In this document: piece by piece, positions 35,301 through 47,120 of the stretch
Position numbering within the stretch: position 1 is the stretch's first letter
How the letters are laid out: the number at the start of each line of letters is the position of its first letter
Source of the DNA: Sphaerolaimus hirsutus
Lineage: Eukaryota; Nematoda; Chromadorea; Monhysterida; Sphaerolaimidae
Assembly (NCBI GenBank): GCA_964036195.1
Contig: OZ038457.1
Coordinates: forward strand, 10,009,147-10,073,146
Reading direction: 5' to 3'
Length of the DNA: 64,000 nucleotides
Position numbers and translations under genes: made by a program
Notes under the pieces: model-generated
Seen by the model: the letters and a program-made list of their open reading frames with translations, nothing else
The model's database searches: none
What the model was told of the DNA's origin: nothing

Positions 35301-36379
35301 CATTAACCACTACAACTTTATGACTGAAAGTAATCAGCATGCAAGGTCACATGCTCAGTATCACATCAAGCAGTAGTTCAGGCATGTTTGCGCATTTTAC
35401 ACAAAATAAGCAAACTTGAATAACTTTTGTAAATCTGTACCAAAATTGCCAAAAATTGGCTCATTTGAAAGCTCTAGTCATGGCACACATCAACAAATTT
35501 TTTTTATTGCCCCATTTGTATTCAAATTTTAAATTTATTGAGGTTTGAAAACTTCAAACAGATACCGTACCAAAGTGGGCGGAGCCTGTGAAAAAAATTC
35601 CCGAAAATAAGAAATGGCATCATATGCTCTTTCATATGAGCCATCAACCATGAAAATCGGTCGTGTTTCAAGGAAGTTATTGCAGTTTGAAGATTGTCGG
35701 GAGAACAAGAAGAACAAGAACAACGACAACAACACTGTCTAGAAAAGAAAATGTGCAATAACTTCCTCCCAACTCGACCATTTGATCTGAAAATTTGCAT
35801 GGGGGTACTTTTCGACACGGGCTATTCAATGGTATAATTTGTTTTGCCGTAGCTTGTCGCTTTCCGAAGTTATTGCGATTTCAATTTTGCGATTTCCGCA
35901 TTTTGGTGTGTCGGACCATATTATGGGTGGGTCGCTTGCGCCCTCCCTCGGCAGCGAGGGATGGCGCTGGCGCGCCCACCCGATAGCATCCAATGAGATT
36001 GCATAAAATTGATTTTTCTTCACCTAGCACAAAACTATTATTATGTAAAATTGTAATTTTTAGATATTTACGTAATCAATTTTATGGTGAAATGTTACGT
36101 TTGAATTTTACACCGAGCTGTAATCGCGGCATGCAAAAGGCAGGCGCCAAGCGAAAAATCAACGATCACACGCGGAAATGTCAAGTGCTGATCAAAAGCC
36201 CGGCGGCCCGGCCACACCGACACCGGAAAGTTATGTTGATGTTGGTTATGTAGACCAAGTTGGTAGACATGTTGGATAGTACTAGTGAGACCCTGCCACC
36301 CACCGGTAAAAAACCGGGTCTACTGAAACGAGTCGACACAGGGTACCGGCTCTGATGTGCTGACGTATTCCACCATGTG

Positions 36380-37120
36380 ATCTCCAAGTCATTTTATTGA
36401 TAAAAATTCTTCTACAGTATTTCCTCGAGGTTATTCTATTCTTAGTTTGTTTATTCAGCTCGACGTATAAGCTAAGCTGTAATCGACACCTTAGATGTAG
36501 GTAGGCAATTAATTCCCCCCTGATTTACCATCGCTAAATACTTCGCGCGACAAGTGTAATTAAGAACCCCGTGTTTCAGGGGTGTTGGAAGTTTTTTATT
36601 CTCAGGTTCAGAAAAATAGATATCAGGTAATTGCCCCCCCCCCATTAATTGGGATAGATAGCCCAGAGTTGCGATCGTCACACGGGCAAGTGCTTTGCAC
36701 GGAGAGGGTATCTTAAGTCTAACAATGGCGCCACGTTTCCATGGTTCCAATTTGAAAACTCGATCGAAATCTTATCGATCTCCTCAAACAGTAGTTCACG
36801 GACTGATCATTTCTGTAAACTAATTAGTGCACCCTTATAATTGCTAAGTCTAAGTGGTCAGTTTCGGATGTTGGAAGCGGCAATAAGTGTTCGCGTCACC
36901 ATTCAGTTTTTGAATGAGTTTCCAAATTGGAACCAAAAAAATAGCTTGTGTGGCCACAATATCAGATAGCTGAGCCGGGTCTTGGATAAATACCTAGATA
37001 GATGTCCGAAGCGCCTCCCCTATTAGTGTTCGCCCGTGCAGCTGGAGCGGCCGTGTTCGCCACAGGGAAATGGAGCACTGCGCCACGTGATATCAACGTG
37101 ACCATACTGAACAAACAGCA
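36380..37120. other. Non-coding, a solo CAGTATTTCCTCG end and poly-C
   Basis: 36415-36432 matches one end of the TA-flanked family with no partner. The rest shows no gene. Confidence 0.4.
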
Positions 37121-37127
37121 TACCGCA

Positions 37128-37419
37128 CCAAGTGATGGAATGGCGCCATTTACCAAGTGATGGAATGGCGCCATTTGACCGGCGCCTTATTTCTGTGGCG
37201 CTCCTGGCGCCTGTTCTTATAGGGCGCCAAAATAGCGACGACAGTGTTTTTAAGTCTAGGTACATAAACTATGCATAGGTAAATAAAAATAAAGTGTGAA
37301 ATTACATAGTGATTGAACCGGGATAACGCATTGGGCTTTTTTTCCTGTGGTTCCCAGCGCCATTCGCTTGGCGCCCTGTTTCTGTAGCGCCATTTTCTCT
37401 TGCACTTTTCCATCACTAC
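37128..37419. mobile_element. GGCGCC palindrome element, AGTGATGG ends
   Basis: Left AGTGATGGAATGGCGCCATT, duplicated in tandem with a 24-bp period; right TTGCACTTTTCCATCACT. No clear target duplication. Confidence 0.65.
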
Positions 37420-37875
37420 CAAATGTCAACAGTTTTTTGATGGATAAGCCAGGCTACCGACAGCTAAAAATGTATAAATATTGCGTGTGTCAAACTAAAC
37501 CATCCAAGCCAATGTCGGCACCTAGTTTTTCTATCGGTGCCGAACACCATAGCTCCGGACGTGAGGAGGGAGGTAATGTACACTAAATTCCCCACTTTTA
37601 ATAGGTATACACAGGACGGAAGGGGCCTGCGACCCACCTGACCAAGGTCCTCTCTATAGTGTATTTATTAATGTCACTCTCCACACGAGGTTCGGCACCC
37701 AGCGTTCTTTTTTATAAAATGGCTGCCGAACCCTAGCTGTTTACGGGGGATGTTTACGAAATTTTAAAGGGGTGGTTCAAGGGGTTTTATTTCCCCTGCT
37801 TGCTCAGAGCTGGTAAGAGGGACGATGACCCAAATACCTGAGCGTGGGTCACTGCACATTTATCTTACACCTACC

Positions 37876-38309
37876 TAGGGTTCAAACGGGATCCCGATCC
37901 CGGATCCCGTGAAATTCCGGGATTTAGCAGTCCCGATCCCGATCCCGAAACTTTTCAAATCCCGATCCCGATCCCGAGAAACTCCAAAGTCCGGGATCCC
38001 GATCCCGGAAAAATTAGTGGAAATAATCAAAAGTGAAAAAACGACGTTTTTGCATGCAAAACTGTGAACGCAAACCACCAGCGTTCATTTTATGCCACGT
38101 TTCTGGCATCGAACAGTGTTTTTAGACCTTTATGAACAACTGTGGATGCCAAAACATTGGCCAAAATCTCTATCCCAAGACCTCAATCCCGATCCCGAAA
38201 AAATGCCAATCCCGATCCCGATCCCGTGACCCCAATCCCGGCCAATCCCGATCCCGAAATCTCAAAAAACCAATCCCGATCCCGAAAGGTCAATCCCGTT
38301 TGAACCCTA
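37876..38309. mobile_element. CGGGAT-array hAT-type MITE, copy 2
   Basis: Same terminal sequence and hexamer arrays; the core (about 38010-38170) matches the core of copy 1 in inverse orientation. No clear target duplication. Confidence 0.85.
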
Positions 38310-38929
38310 ACCCCCCCTACATCGGGAGTTGTGGTGTTAGGCACCGATGAAATATAGGTGCCGAACTTGGCTGGATTACTAATGTTTATAACTAATGAAA
38401 CCAATGGCGAATCAAAAAGTGCTAAATGGCAGATTCCATATGTTCAGTCCCGGCAAAAAGTCGGGGGGGGGGGGGTTATGCCAATGACATGGCGATGGCA
38501 CCAAAAACAGCTGAGCATCTGGCGCTCACAATTTCCTGTAAAAAAATTGCAGCTTCCGAAGTAAGCAACACCCCATGAAGATGCCTAAATGAACTACATT
38601 TCTATATTTTTTAATAGAACATTTACATTTATGAAATACGTTTCCATATTTTTTATATCCCAACCAAGAGGTCGAATTTATTGCACAAATCACAGGCAGA
38701 AATGTTCTTGCGCATAAGAATGACAGCGATTTCAGTAATGGTTTCGCATTTAGAATGCAATTGAATACACAAAATGAATCACAATACTGTTTTTAAGAAT
38801 AAATAAATGGGACAGAAACCAGTAAAAGTACAAATTTGAAAGGGAAATACTTAAGCTGTATTTATAAATAACCAACAAAAATGATTCATTTGTAAAGTCA
38901 CATGAACGAGAGCGACAAGCCCCATTGGC

Positions 38930-39126
38930 CCTGCGCACACTAGTTTTCACACGAAATTTCGAAAACTCATAAATGAGCTCTGAACATGTTTGAGTTTTCC
39001 AAAACGAGTCATTTTTAATCTAAGTCAACTGAAGTTCACGGCCACTTCATTGTAGAAAACTCAAATGCGTTCTAAGCTGATTTGTTAGTTTTCGAAATTC
39101 CGTGTGAAAACTAGTGTGCACAGGCA
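38930..39126. mobile_element. CACACTAGTT-family MITE
   Basis: Left CCTGCGCACACTAGTTTTCA; right TGAAAACTAGTGTGCACAGG. Confidence 0.8.
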
Positions 39127-39829
39127 CATTCAACATTCCGCAGCAATTAAAATAGAGTGCAGAAACACAGCCCAAGATCAGACAAAAGCTCACACTCTCG
39201 TTCTGCGGGATAAAAACAAACTCGTTCCGCGCTATTGCAGTTGAATTCATCGAGTAGATGGAATGCCGAATATAGAAAGCTAAGTGAACACGGTGAATAA
39301 AAAAGCATAATCCCGCATATGAACATGGGGAGGCACCTTAGAAAAATTAATGGGCAGAAATTGGACACACAATTTTCAAATGAGAGTACAGGGCCGTTGC
39401 AAAGCCGCGCGGCTGGAAGCGCAGAAAGGTGTCGATTCGACTGCATCTGCGTGGATAACGAGCGCTACGCGATACGGTGAGTAGCTGTGCTAGAAGTAAG
39501 TATCAAATTGCCGCTTGTGAAAAGTGAAATATCCGGGAAAACTGATATTTCTGTGTCAACCATGTGTTAATTGGTGAATTTGCAGTGTACACAAGAGTAA
39601 AAATCCTGATTTGTCGACAAATGGGAGCTAGGTGCAAGACAGGGCTCCAGTGGATCATGCTCTAGCCGTGTAAATACTCCACAATATAAGACGCACATCT
39701 GAAAACAAACCGGCAACGAGAATGGTGCTGCAAGGCGGTTCCGTGGCACTTCGAGCAGCCACATTCGCTTCCTGCGCAAAATCAATGCGAAATTCTACGC
39801 GAAATCGCGGCAAACCCCGTGATCACAAT

Positions 39830-40080
39830 AAACATTGAAAAAATTTCTGCGAGATTTATATTTAAAAAATCTCAGAAAATATAAGATTTTCTGAGATTTA
39901 TGTTTTTCCACGCTTTACCAGAGAGATTTAATTATACATATTTTCTTTTTGAGAGATTTTCTGAGATTTTAAACAATATCAGAAAATCTCTTAAATTCTG
40001 ATATTTATATTTTTTCCAGGGTTTTTTTTGAGAGAGATGTAATTATATTTTATTCTTGAAAGATTTTCTGAGATTATTTT
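39830..40080. repeat. Degenerate AT-rich tandem/inverted repeat of AAAATCTCAGA
   Basis: Alternating GAGATTTTCTGAGATTT and its complement, immediately 3' of the last kinase exon found. Confidence 0.7.
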
Positions 40081-40144
40081 TAATTCTATTTTCCAAAAAT
40101 TGATGATATTTTTTCAATGCTAATCACTATTCATCGTTAATTAC

Positions 40145-43100
40145 CTTGGTGATATGATCATCGCCGGATAGCAACTGGGGCTGCACGCTGTGTCTGTGCT
40201 TGCTATAGTGGCGCATCGCGAACCGCTCGTCCGAAGCGCTGAACTTCTGCGGCAGTCGGTGCCGACACAGCTCCGCGCCCGGTTCATTGTCTCGGATTGG
40301 CGACGTGCCAACGTCAACTCTGCGCATTGAAAAATCAAATTCAGGCGATATCCAACACATACGATAATTTCAACGGTGAGCGTGGAAACGTACGTGTCGC
40401 GCATGGGGTTCGCGGCGCGCACTCTGGCCCGCCGACCGGTCAAATGCGACACGGCGGGCGGCAGGGAGCTGGTGCTGGCGGCGTCGTCGCAGCCAGAGTC
40501 TGCGTCGCTGCCGCCCGAGCTGGCGGATTGCGTCCGCCCGGCTGCCATGCGATCACCGGCAGACATGCACCACTTGCTGAGAACGATCTTGCGCCCGTCG
40601 CGGTACTTGGCCACGCTCAGGAACGGATTGGCTTGGCGCGGCTGGGCGCGGCGCGTATTTATAAATATTAACATGGGCAAAGTTGCGCAAAGGTTGAAAA
40701 ACAGCAGCTCACCTCATAGAATGGGTCATCTTGGGCTACGGATGTTGCGAGCAGCACGCTGGCGGATGGACTGTGCGAGGCCATTCCGCCGGGACTGCCG
40801 GTGACACAGCGGGTCAGCTGCATAATACAAACAGGTATACCTAAGTATACTTAGGTTCGCCTTCTCCGAGGGTCATATTTACGTTGCAACTTATTGGATG
40901 AAAAAAAACGTTTTTAACGGCGCCTTTTCAAATATCCCAGATAAATATTATTATTATTAACGAGTCAAAATACTTTTACAGCAGACAAGTTGCAGTACTT
41001 TCTGACGTTGCCTATGGTCATACAATGGCTGTGGACCCATCGGATGTTAACTGATAGTCACATTTGGGCACTCTCCTCAAGCGACCTCAACTCACATGAG
41101 TTTCCGACGTATACGCATTGGCTAGCAAATGTTCGTCGCTGACGCTGCGCACGGGGCGGCACTCGCGCGGGCACATGGACTGGCGCAGCGAGCGCAGCAC
41201 GTTGATCAGCGCGCGCACCGCCGCCGTGAACGTCGGCCGTCGCTGCGGGTCCATCAGGCAGCACTGGGGGCAGTCCCGGACCCTGTAAAATGTCAAATGT
41301 CACGCAAAGTGTCAAAAGTCATGTAAAATGCCCTGCAAAATGGCAAACGTACGTTTGCCATTTTGCAAGGCAGTTTACGTGACTTTTGACACTTTGCGTG
41401 AGATTTGACATTGGACAGGGTCCGGGATTGGCACCTGGAAGGCGAGCCGCAGCAGCGGCGCGGGAGAGGAGGGCGGGCAGCGGCGACTGAATTCCACGTA
41501 GTCCAAACCGAAGACGGGAGTACGCGGCAGGCCGCATTCTGTGTGTATAAAGTCATCGTGCGGTGACAAAACGAGCTGCGAACAATGAAATTGAGGCGTC
41601 CAATTCTAAGTGGACAATTTCAAAATATACAAATTTAAGAGTTATGCCCGAAAAACCGGAAATCTGGGGTTACTACCGCACATTTTTCATTATTTTCCAT
41701 TTTCCGCAAATTTTCCTCCTTCCGCGGCTTCTTTTGTTGAAAAAAACAAGTAATGTGATAAGTCCACTGTGACAAAATTCTAAAACTCGACAAGTCCATA
41801 AATTTTCCATAAGGCAGCCTTGGCGTCGCCGGGAACAAAAATGTGTCGCGTGCAAAAAGTCGACAAGTCCATGTCCCTCACCAAAACAACTGTTTTGCTC
41901 TGTCCAAATGGGATTTTATGGACACCCCAGTTCTCACATATTTATACGTTGAGAGCAGGGGCTAAAAATTTGACACTTAATTGTCAACATATGGAACTTA
42001 ATGGTAGAGAGAGCCAAATTGGACACGCACCACAGATATCTGAAACTTAAAATGCGATTTACTCAAAATCGCATTTTGTGGACTTGTCGACTTTTAGAAT
42101 TAGACGCCTCAATTATATCAGAAAATAGTTCAGGCCGGCTATGTGCGGAACGGCACTTTGATCTTCTGGATCAGTACCGAAATACAGGGCTATTACCCAT
42201 TGTGGGCAATCCTGGACAGTTTTGCAGGATAGCTGGAAACCCCCTGATTGAATAGACAGCTGAAAAAGTAGAACAATGAACAGAGCTTAAAACAAACCGG
42301 GGTCAGCATCCATGCGCCCAACGCACTGGCACATGATCATGCCAAACGAGAACACATCGGCTGGCGGGCCGTAGTACCGCTCTCTGAGGCACTCGGGCGC
42401 CATCCAGTAGGGCGTGCCCACCTGCGGCAGGTTCGCCTCGTTCGCCTTCGGTATGCGGCACGCCAGGCCGAAATCGGCCACTAAGGCGCGCAGAAGGTAG
42501 CCATTTTGCTTCAGCAGAATATTCTGGAAACGGGTGGGTATTAGTGATCGAGAAAATGATTTTATTAAATCTATCTACTACCATATTTCACCAACGCACT
42601 GTGATTTTTTGAACGTAAAGTGCAAGGACGTATCCAGGGGGGGGCGGGGGGGGATGCAGCCCCCCCCCCCTTCCCGGGGTGAGACCTAAAAAGTCCCGGA
42701 AAATGCAACTTTTCATGTATATTTTTCTATGTTTCTCAAAAATTTTGCGCGTAAGCGCGCAATGTCTCCCGGTGCATTGTATTTTCAGCGGATTGGTCCC
42801 TGTAAACAAAGATCCTCGGAAATGAGCATATTTTTGCGACTTTCGCAGTATATATATATGCATATTCACATACATATAAAGCGGTTCCTGGCGCTGGCGC
42901 CAACGCCAATAACGCCATGGTGTGGCGCCTTTGTATGGCGCTAGCGCCAAAACGCCTTTCCGTCCCTATATAGGGAAAATTTTTAGGGGGTGGGGGCTGA
43001 GCCCCCCCCCCCCCGTTCGCCGGGCTCCGTAAACAAGCAGCCCCCCCCGCTCAAAAATCCTGGATTAAGTCCCTGGTAAAGTGCTAACTAGGGCTAAAAA

Positions 43101-44299
43101 AAACGTTTTTTCAACAACCTGGGGTTTTTAAACGGTATTGTAAAATTGAAAAAACCTGGGTGCTTAGTACTAAAAATTTAGGCTCGGGTTTTAAAAAAAC
43201 GGTTGGGTTGAAAAAAATTTGAAAAAACCTTTGAAAAAACTCCAGCCATCCCTAGTGCCAACCAACCATGCTGGTGAGATCGCGGTGCATGTATCCGTTT
43301 TGATGGACGTAGCACATGCCAGTGGCCACATCCAAGGCCAAGTTAGCCCAGCTGAGCCAGGACACGCTTCGCAGGCGGTCGAGTATTAGCGACTGCAAGC
43401 TGCCGCCGTTGCAGTGCTCTGTGAGCGCGTGCACTTGCCACGCCCCCGCTACAGACCGATCGATGCAAATACCTGTGAGACTACATAGCAGCGCACTGTA
43501 CATCTAAATACAGTCTTCACCGAGTTATCTAAACTACTGAATTCATTCAAGCAAATAGACATCTCCTTTAAAATACTGTTCAACTAAAAATAGAATATCC
43601 ACTGTCACTCACACAACCAAACTGTCAATATCATCAACGGCAATACCTACCAATGAAATTGAGCACATTCGGATGACGCAATTTATTGATGAGCTCCACC
43701 TCACGTAAGATGCGCTGATGCCTGTATCTCGAGCTATTTATGTTTGGACGAACGTAATTTGTTCTCAGCTGCCCTCCACATTTACTCTGAACCTGTGCAA
43801 GGAAGTTATACGCAACGATTTTAAACAATATACAATCCGATGGTAATTTGCTCTCACCGGTGAGATGTTGTTGTTGTAGCCGAACGCTTCCTGTCGACAC
43901 ATTTTTAGCACCATCGTTGCACCAGTCGATTTGTGGGTAACCTGCGAATGAAGAGACATCTCGGTCGTGGAAACCAAAAAAAAAGAAAAAAGCGCCCAGA
44001 GATGCGGGCCGCTAAAAACAGGCGAGTCCACAAAACTATCACAGGAACCCTTGGGGAACCTTCTGCGCAACTTTGCTCATGTATAAATATACGCGCCGCG
44101 TCACAAAACGAGCACTCAACAGCCAAAAGCCCACCTTAAAAACAGTAGCGAAGAATCCCTCTCCGAGAAACTGGTCGATGTTGAAGTCGTCCAGAGTGTA
44201 CAACGAGCACACGGCATGCCGCAGCGCCTGGCACGACGTGCTGGGCGCGCACAAAGTCGGCCCGCCCGAGCCGCACAGTTCATCCGTCGCGGCAGTCAT
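40145..44299 (-). CDS. TESK/center-divider-type dual-specificity protein kinase, 10 exons found, 3' end missing
   Basis: Exons: 44135-44299, 43858-43941, 43651-43792, 43267-43472, 42298-42523, 41435-41538, 41096-41263, 40713-40817, 40394-40641 and 40145-40319, adding to 541 codons in phase. Seen: glycine loop LGEGFFATVFK, ATP lysine in TMVLKM, REVELINKLRHPNVLNFIG, HALTEHCNGGSLQSL, catalytic HRDLTSM|N split over an intron, ADFGLA, GTPYWMAPE, ADVFSFGMIMC, and CCLMDPQRRPTF. HRDLTS and the order of the rest match the TESK family, which phosphorylates cofilin to control actin; that is family knowledge. After the kinase come PFLSVAKYRDGRKIVLSKW and a Ser/Asp-rich tail. The exon at 40145 ends AAG|GTAATT and its partner was not found; 26757-27157 is a candidate further along. 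Intron 6 (41264-41434) is a transposable element. ATG at 44297-44299. Confidence 0.9.
41264..41434 (-). mobile_element. Intron formed exactly by a palindromic transposon (introner-type)
   Basis: Intron 6 of the kinase gene, 171 nt. The element proper is 41267-41434 (168 nt), flanked on the plus strand by CTG at 41264-41266 and CTG at 41435-41437 (CAG on the coding strand). Coding-strand order is exon ...TTCCAG, then GTGCCAATCCCGGACC...GGTCCGGGACTGCCCC, then CAG, then exon TGCTGC. The donor GT is the element's first two bases, and the acceptor AG is the end of the duplicated CAG. The interior is one long hairpin centred on AACGTACGTT. Splicing joins LLRLAFQ to CCLMDPQRRPTF, which is continuous in TESK kinases. 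Confidence 0.92.
41590..42240. other. Kinase intron 5, non-coding
   Basis: Holds loosely repeated GTGGACTTGTCGAC / CGACAAGTCCA motifs in both orientations, suggesting another decayed inverted-repeat element. No exon found. Confidence 0.5.
42623..43075. mobile_element. hAT-type MITE, CAGGGCCGTATCC family, copy 3
   Basis: Ends CAAGGACGTATCCAGG and CCTGGATTAAGTCCCTG. Perfect 8-bp duplication GTAAAGTG at 42615-42622 and 43076-43083. Lies in kinase intron 4, abutting another hAT element. Confidence 0.92.
43089..43254. mobile_element. Small hAT-type MITE, TAGGGCT...CATCCCTA ends
   Basis: 166 bp, AAAAAACG-rich. Target duplication GTGCTAAC (43081-43088) and GTGCCAAC (43255-43262), 7 of 8. Its left target overlaps the right target duplication of the neighbouring MITE by three bases. 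Confidence 0.78.
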
Positions 44300-44809
44300 T
44301 TCAAGCACGCGTCAAACATTTTTTCTTTTTTACGCGTTGCCCTACTTCTTGCATAAGGAATGCCGTAAGTTGCAAAGGTTTGCACGACATTGCATAGGAA
44401 GGAATCACGCGGCGTGCAAACGCACGAGCATCGGGGCACGTTTGCGAAGTTGGCCCACGTCCAAGTTTGTATTTGGATACATTTACGTATGTATGAACGA
44501 GAGTAGAAGACGCTATTTCCGTCCGAGTCACCCATAACGGCCGAGCAAGTGACAGGAAATAGCGATCCACACACTGGCGTGTCGCGCCGGTTCGCCATAG
44601 TCAACGGCGGTATGCAAACAATAGTATTCAAAAATCGTTTTGGCCAGCTGCCAACTTCACATAAGGTATACTCGAACGAAAAATATGCAAACTCCACTGA
44701 GCCAACTAGTGCTTGTGAGACCATTCGGTCCTCTCGAAGCGCGACCGCCCCACCGTGTAACTTCGAAACAAAGCAAACGTGCGGCCTATCGAAACGGCTG
44801 ATTGTGCCT

Positions 44810-45045
44810 ACACACACTAGTTTTCACCGTGACTTCGTGTGAAAACTGAATTTTTCCAAATGCAAATTAACGAACACGGTTGAATGATTTAATTTATTTA
44901 AATTTGAATTTAAATTAATGAAAGCTAAAATTTGAAAATTTGAAAATTAAAACACATAGCATACAATAAGAGTAGGCTGGATGTCGCCATGTCGCCATTT
45001 CAGTTTTCACCAATGTCACGGTGAAAACTAGTGTGTGTAGGGCCA
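44810..45045. mobile_element. CACACTAGTT-family MITE, intact copy
   Basis: Ends CCTACACACACTAGTTTTCA and GAAAACTAGTGTGTGTAGG. About 235 bp, with an AT-rich centre and GTCGCCATGTCGCCATTTCA near the right. Best-preserved reference for the family. Confidence 0.85.
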
Positions 45046-45587
45046 TTGTCGCAAGGACGCGGGGTTGGTTACGCCCTCCGGCAACACATAAAACACATTT
45101 TTTCACATCTGTAAACTAAATCTAAAGGGAAAGGAATGCAAACACGTCAAATTGCAAACAAACAGCAGCGAAGCTTTGCACTTACAGACGAACCGAAAAC
45201 AAGCCTGACATAGTGACATGGCATAGTAGTGAAATTATTTTCCGGTAACATTTTGCCGTCAAATATTCTGCAGAGGAACAAGAGATTAAAAGGAGTCTGC
45301 ACTGTATAAGCCACCTCCAATTTGCACGATTAACATCTTCACGCCTAGGTTAGGTAAAATATTATAAATACCTCCTCTATTTCTCGCTGTGCATTTCAAA
45401 CAAAAACATCTTTTTCAGCTTATGTAGCATCACGACCCCGTGTTTTTTCCATCACTAGCTGAATTGATCCGGTGAATTGCACGGAATGCTATGCTTACGT
45501 AAATATTTCCCAACATTGAATTTCAAACAGAACCTCAAATGGTGAAAGCAATCCAGTCTATAGGACCTCAAGCCTCAGGGGATTGGC

Positions 45588-45831
45588 CCTCCACACGCTA
45601 GTTGACGCCAAAATTAGCGTCAACTCAGAGTCAACTGGTCAAAAATTCAATTGACTCTGAGCCATTTACAATATGTATCCAAAAAATCCCCTTCTTTCAT
45701 TCTACATCAATCGACTTCTCAATATTTCTTAATCAACACAGGTAAAAAATTAAAAATAGTTATACTTAAAACAGTTGACTCTGAGTTGACTCAATCGACT
45801 TCTAAAAAGTAGCGTCAACCACCGTGTGGAG
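45588..45831. mobile_element. CACACTAGTT-family MITE (TTGACG variant)
   Basis: Left CCTCCACACGCTAGTTGACG; right AGCGTCAACCACCGTGTGGAG; GAGTCAACTG / CAGTTGACTC pairs inside. Confidence 0.75.
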
Positions 45832-46792
45832 CGCCATTGTTCGAAACGCACAATTATAAAATTTCGCCAAAAATTAAAATTAAATAAAAGTGACTGGAAA
45901 ATGCGGAACGAGCCCTTTATAGTTTCACACATTTTCACTCATTTGATTTACTTACTTGCACTTCCGCTAATAATTTTCTGTAATGTTTGCAGCAAAGTGT
46001 CGAATGCCACGCAAAATGTCAATTAAAATAAAAAAGAAAAGACTCTTAGAAATGAGATTACTGTACGTTCAACTTCTATTCAGTATACTTGCAGAGTGAA
46101 AATTGTTTATGTATTCTTAAGGTTTCTTTAGGCTATGTTTCTTAATGTACCTTTGAAAAAGCAAGTACTGTACTTTTAACAAGTCTATTGATTTGTTTCT
46201 ATTATCACGATATCAAAATGACTCAAAATTCATGAGACTAAAATGGAGGGCCTAGGATCAAGCACACTGCAGTACAATTACAAGCTTTACATCAGAAGCG
46301 GTGCAAAAAGGCAATAAATAGAAGGCAGAAACACTGACACAACACGGTAGTAGTGCTTCCCAACGATACAGTACATAATTACAAATTGTACACAGAAAAG
46401 GTACATAGGTAAATAGAATATCTGCTTAGGCTAAATAGCAAACAATTTAAAACCCTATAAAATAAAATGCCGTGAAAGGTAATTAATGGTTAGATACTGA
46501 CAAAGTATTATCCACATAGGAAACTTCAAGATACAAACATTTCTTGATTATTTATTTCAACAAAACTACGCTACCAAATGAAGCCTAACAAAGAACAGGC
46601 CCAAAAGTTCAAAAAATTCACTTTTGTCTATGAAGCCCAGTAATGACCATAAAATGTGAGTGCCCATGTATGCATGTACTATTTGGGATGATCAATTGTA
46701 TATATATCTTTCAATCTGACTGAGGCACAGTTGTCTTAAATGGATAATTGATATGGACACCTGTTGACATTGCAGGATCACAACTGGACATA

Positions 46793-47120
46793 CCGTATAT
46801 CCTTGAATACCCCAATGGCGCCCGAGTGAGGAAAAAATACCCCCCTGAATAACTCCCATCCCACCTCTGTGATAGGTGGAAAAGATGTTAGGTCAATCCA
46901 AAAAAAATCTATGAAGTTAGACAGACAAAATAAAGCTACGCCTGGGCTGAAACTGCAGTGCAGTGTGTGAAATGAACCACACAAAAGAATATTACCCTAC
47001 ATCAGTGATCAGATACATAATGTAATTCTGAGGAAAAAAATAACTCCCCCTTGAATAACGGCCCCCTCAAAAACTCCGATGAAAAATCACTCCCCGGGGG
47101 TCTTATTCGAGGATATACGG
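46793..47120. mobile_element. TA-flanked CCGTATATCCTTG-type element
   Basis: Ends CCGTATATCCTTGAATACCCC and GAGGATATACGG, TA on both sides. A subfamily distinct from the others by TATCC. Confidence 0.82.

Larger units (their letters stand above)
33460..36123. mobile_element. Possible 2.66-kb terminal-inverted-repeat element
   Basis: Ends TTACAGCTCGGCGTAAAATT (33460) and the complement of TTACAGCTCGGTGTAAAATT at 36095-36123, matching over about 28 bp with one mismatch. Contains the 231-bp hairpin and a very AT-rich middle (34560-35220). No target duplication or transposase seen. Confidence 0.5.

Noticed and set aside
37876..38309. 8-bp target duplication for CGGGAT-array copy 2
   Set aside because: CACCTACC versus ACCCCCCT do not match; only the ends support the call.
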